This document shows positions 6,066 to 6,237 of a DNA stretch of 6,237 nt, piece by piece. Every line of letters starts with the position of its first letter. Position 1 is the first letter of the stretch. The translations under genes and the position numbers were made by a program. The notes under the pieces were generated by a model, which saw nothing but the letters and a program-made list of their open reading frames with translations, was not told the DNA's origin and ran no database searches. This DNA is from Spirochaetales bacterium (GTDB lineage: Bacteria; Spirochaetota; Spirochaetia; ARS1246), in contig JABGPX010000679.1 in the NCBI GenBank assembly GCA_018644745.1, positions 1 through 6,237 on the forward strand, written 5' to 3'.

Positions 6066-6237
6066 ATGAAAATTTGGATAAAGCTCTTAGTCGGCGGCAT
6101 TGTCGGCGTGCTGCTTGGAATTTTTCTCCCTCGTCAGGAATCCGTATTTGATCTCTTCGCTTATCTTACCGAGCTTGCTATTAATGTCGGCCGCTATGCG
6201 ATCTTTCCGCTGATCCTGTTCGGGCTCGCAATGGGAA
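6066..6237 (+). CDS. Dicarboxylate/amino acid:cation symporter (DAACS/SDF family), N-terminal fragment
   Basis: The family takes up glutamate, aspartate or C4-dicarboxylates across the inner membrane, coupled to Na+ or H+. Only 57 codons are inside the window, ending at the right edge without a stop. The start MKIWIKLLVGGIVGVLLGIF (1-20) is a first transmembrane helix with the glycine-rich pattern of this family. It is followed by a short loop and the start of TM2 with INVGRYAIFPLILFGLAMG (39-57), close to the family pattern in which an amphipathic stretch leads into a FxxxLxM-like helix. AAGGCGG at 6054-6060 is a good ribosome binding site, 5 bases before the ATG. Only 18 bases separate it from the SDR-like stop codon, so co-transcription is likely. 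The substrate-binding C-terminal hairpins are outside the window, so the substrate cannot be named. Confidence 0.8.
   Translation, partial: MKIWIKLLVGGIVGVLLGIFLPRQESVFDLFAYLTELAINVGRYAIFPLILFGLAMG

Noticed and set aside
1..6237. CRISPR arrays, tRNA or rRNA genes, insertion sequences, toxin-antitoxin or phage defence genes
   Set aside because: I looked for direct repeats, cloverleaf-like segments, terminal inverted repeats and small paired genes and saw none; nearly all bases are accounted for by housekeeping, efflux and transport genes.

Overview
The window is ordinary, densely packed chromosomal DNA from a bacterium with roughly balanced base composition. A tripartite RND efflux system implies an organism with two membranes. 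The flavour of the proteins (the NadE and LOG pair, the start of a dicarboxylate symporter, the SDR-like protein) suggests to me a free-living spirochaete of the Spirochaeta/Treponema type. That is an impression from memory and not proven here.

Minus strand, read right to left. Positions 5327-3118 hold nadE, a glutamine-dependent NAD+ synthetase, overlapped by 4 bp by a LOG-family nucleotide phosphoribohydrolase. After a 118-bp gap comes an efflux operon at positions 2999-1: a TetR-family repressor, an AcrA/MexA-type membrane fusion protein and the first 377 codons of an RND inner-membrane pump, which runs off the left edge. Each junction in this operon is a 4-bp stop/start overlap (ATGA, then GTGA), so the three genes are almost certainly one translationally coupled unit. 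The 118-bp gap carries a perfect 22-bp palindrome at 3035-3056 next to candidate promoter elements. It is the obvious operator for TetR autoregulation and pump control.

Plus strand, starting at 5388 and divergent from nadE. The first gene is a 219-residue SDR-like protein whose cofactor and catalytic motifs all appear degraded, so it is a probable pseudoenzyme. It is followed after 18 bp by the N-terminus (57 codons) of a dicarboxylate/amino acid:cation symporter, which runs off the right edge.

Coding density is very high. There is no stretch over 300 bases without a gene, and I see no RNA gene, insertion sequence, CRISPR array or prophage. The points most worth a second look are the degenerate SDR protein beside a transporter, the nadE-LOG coupling and the architecture of the TetR operator.
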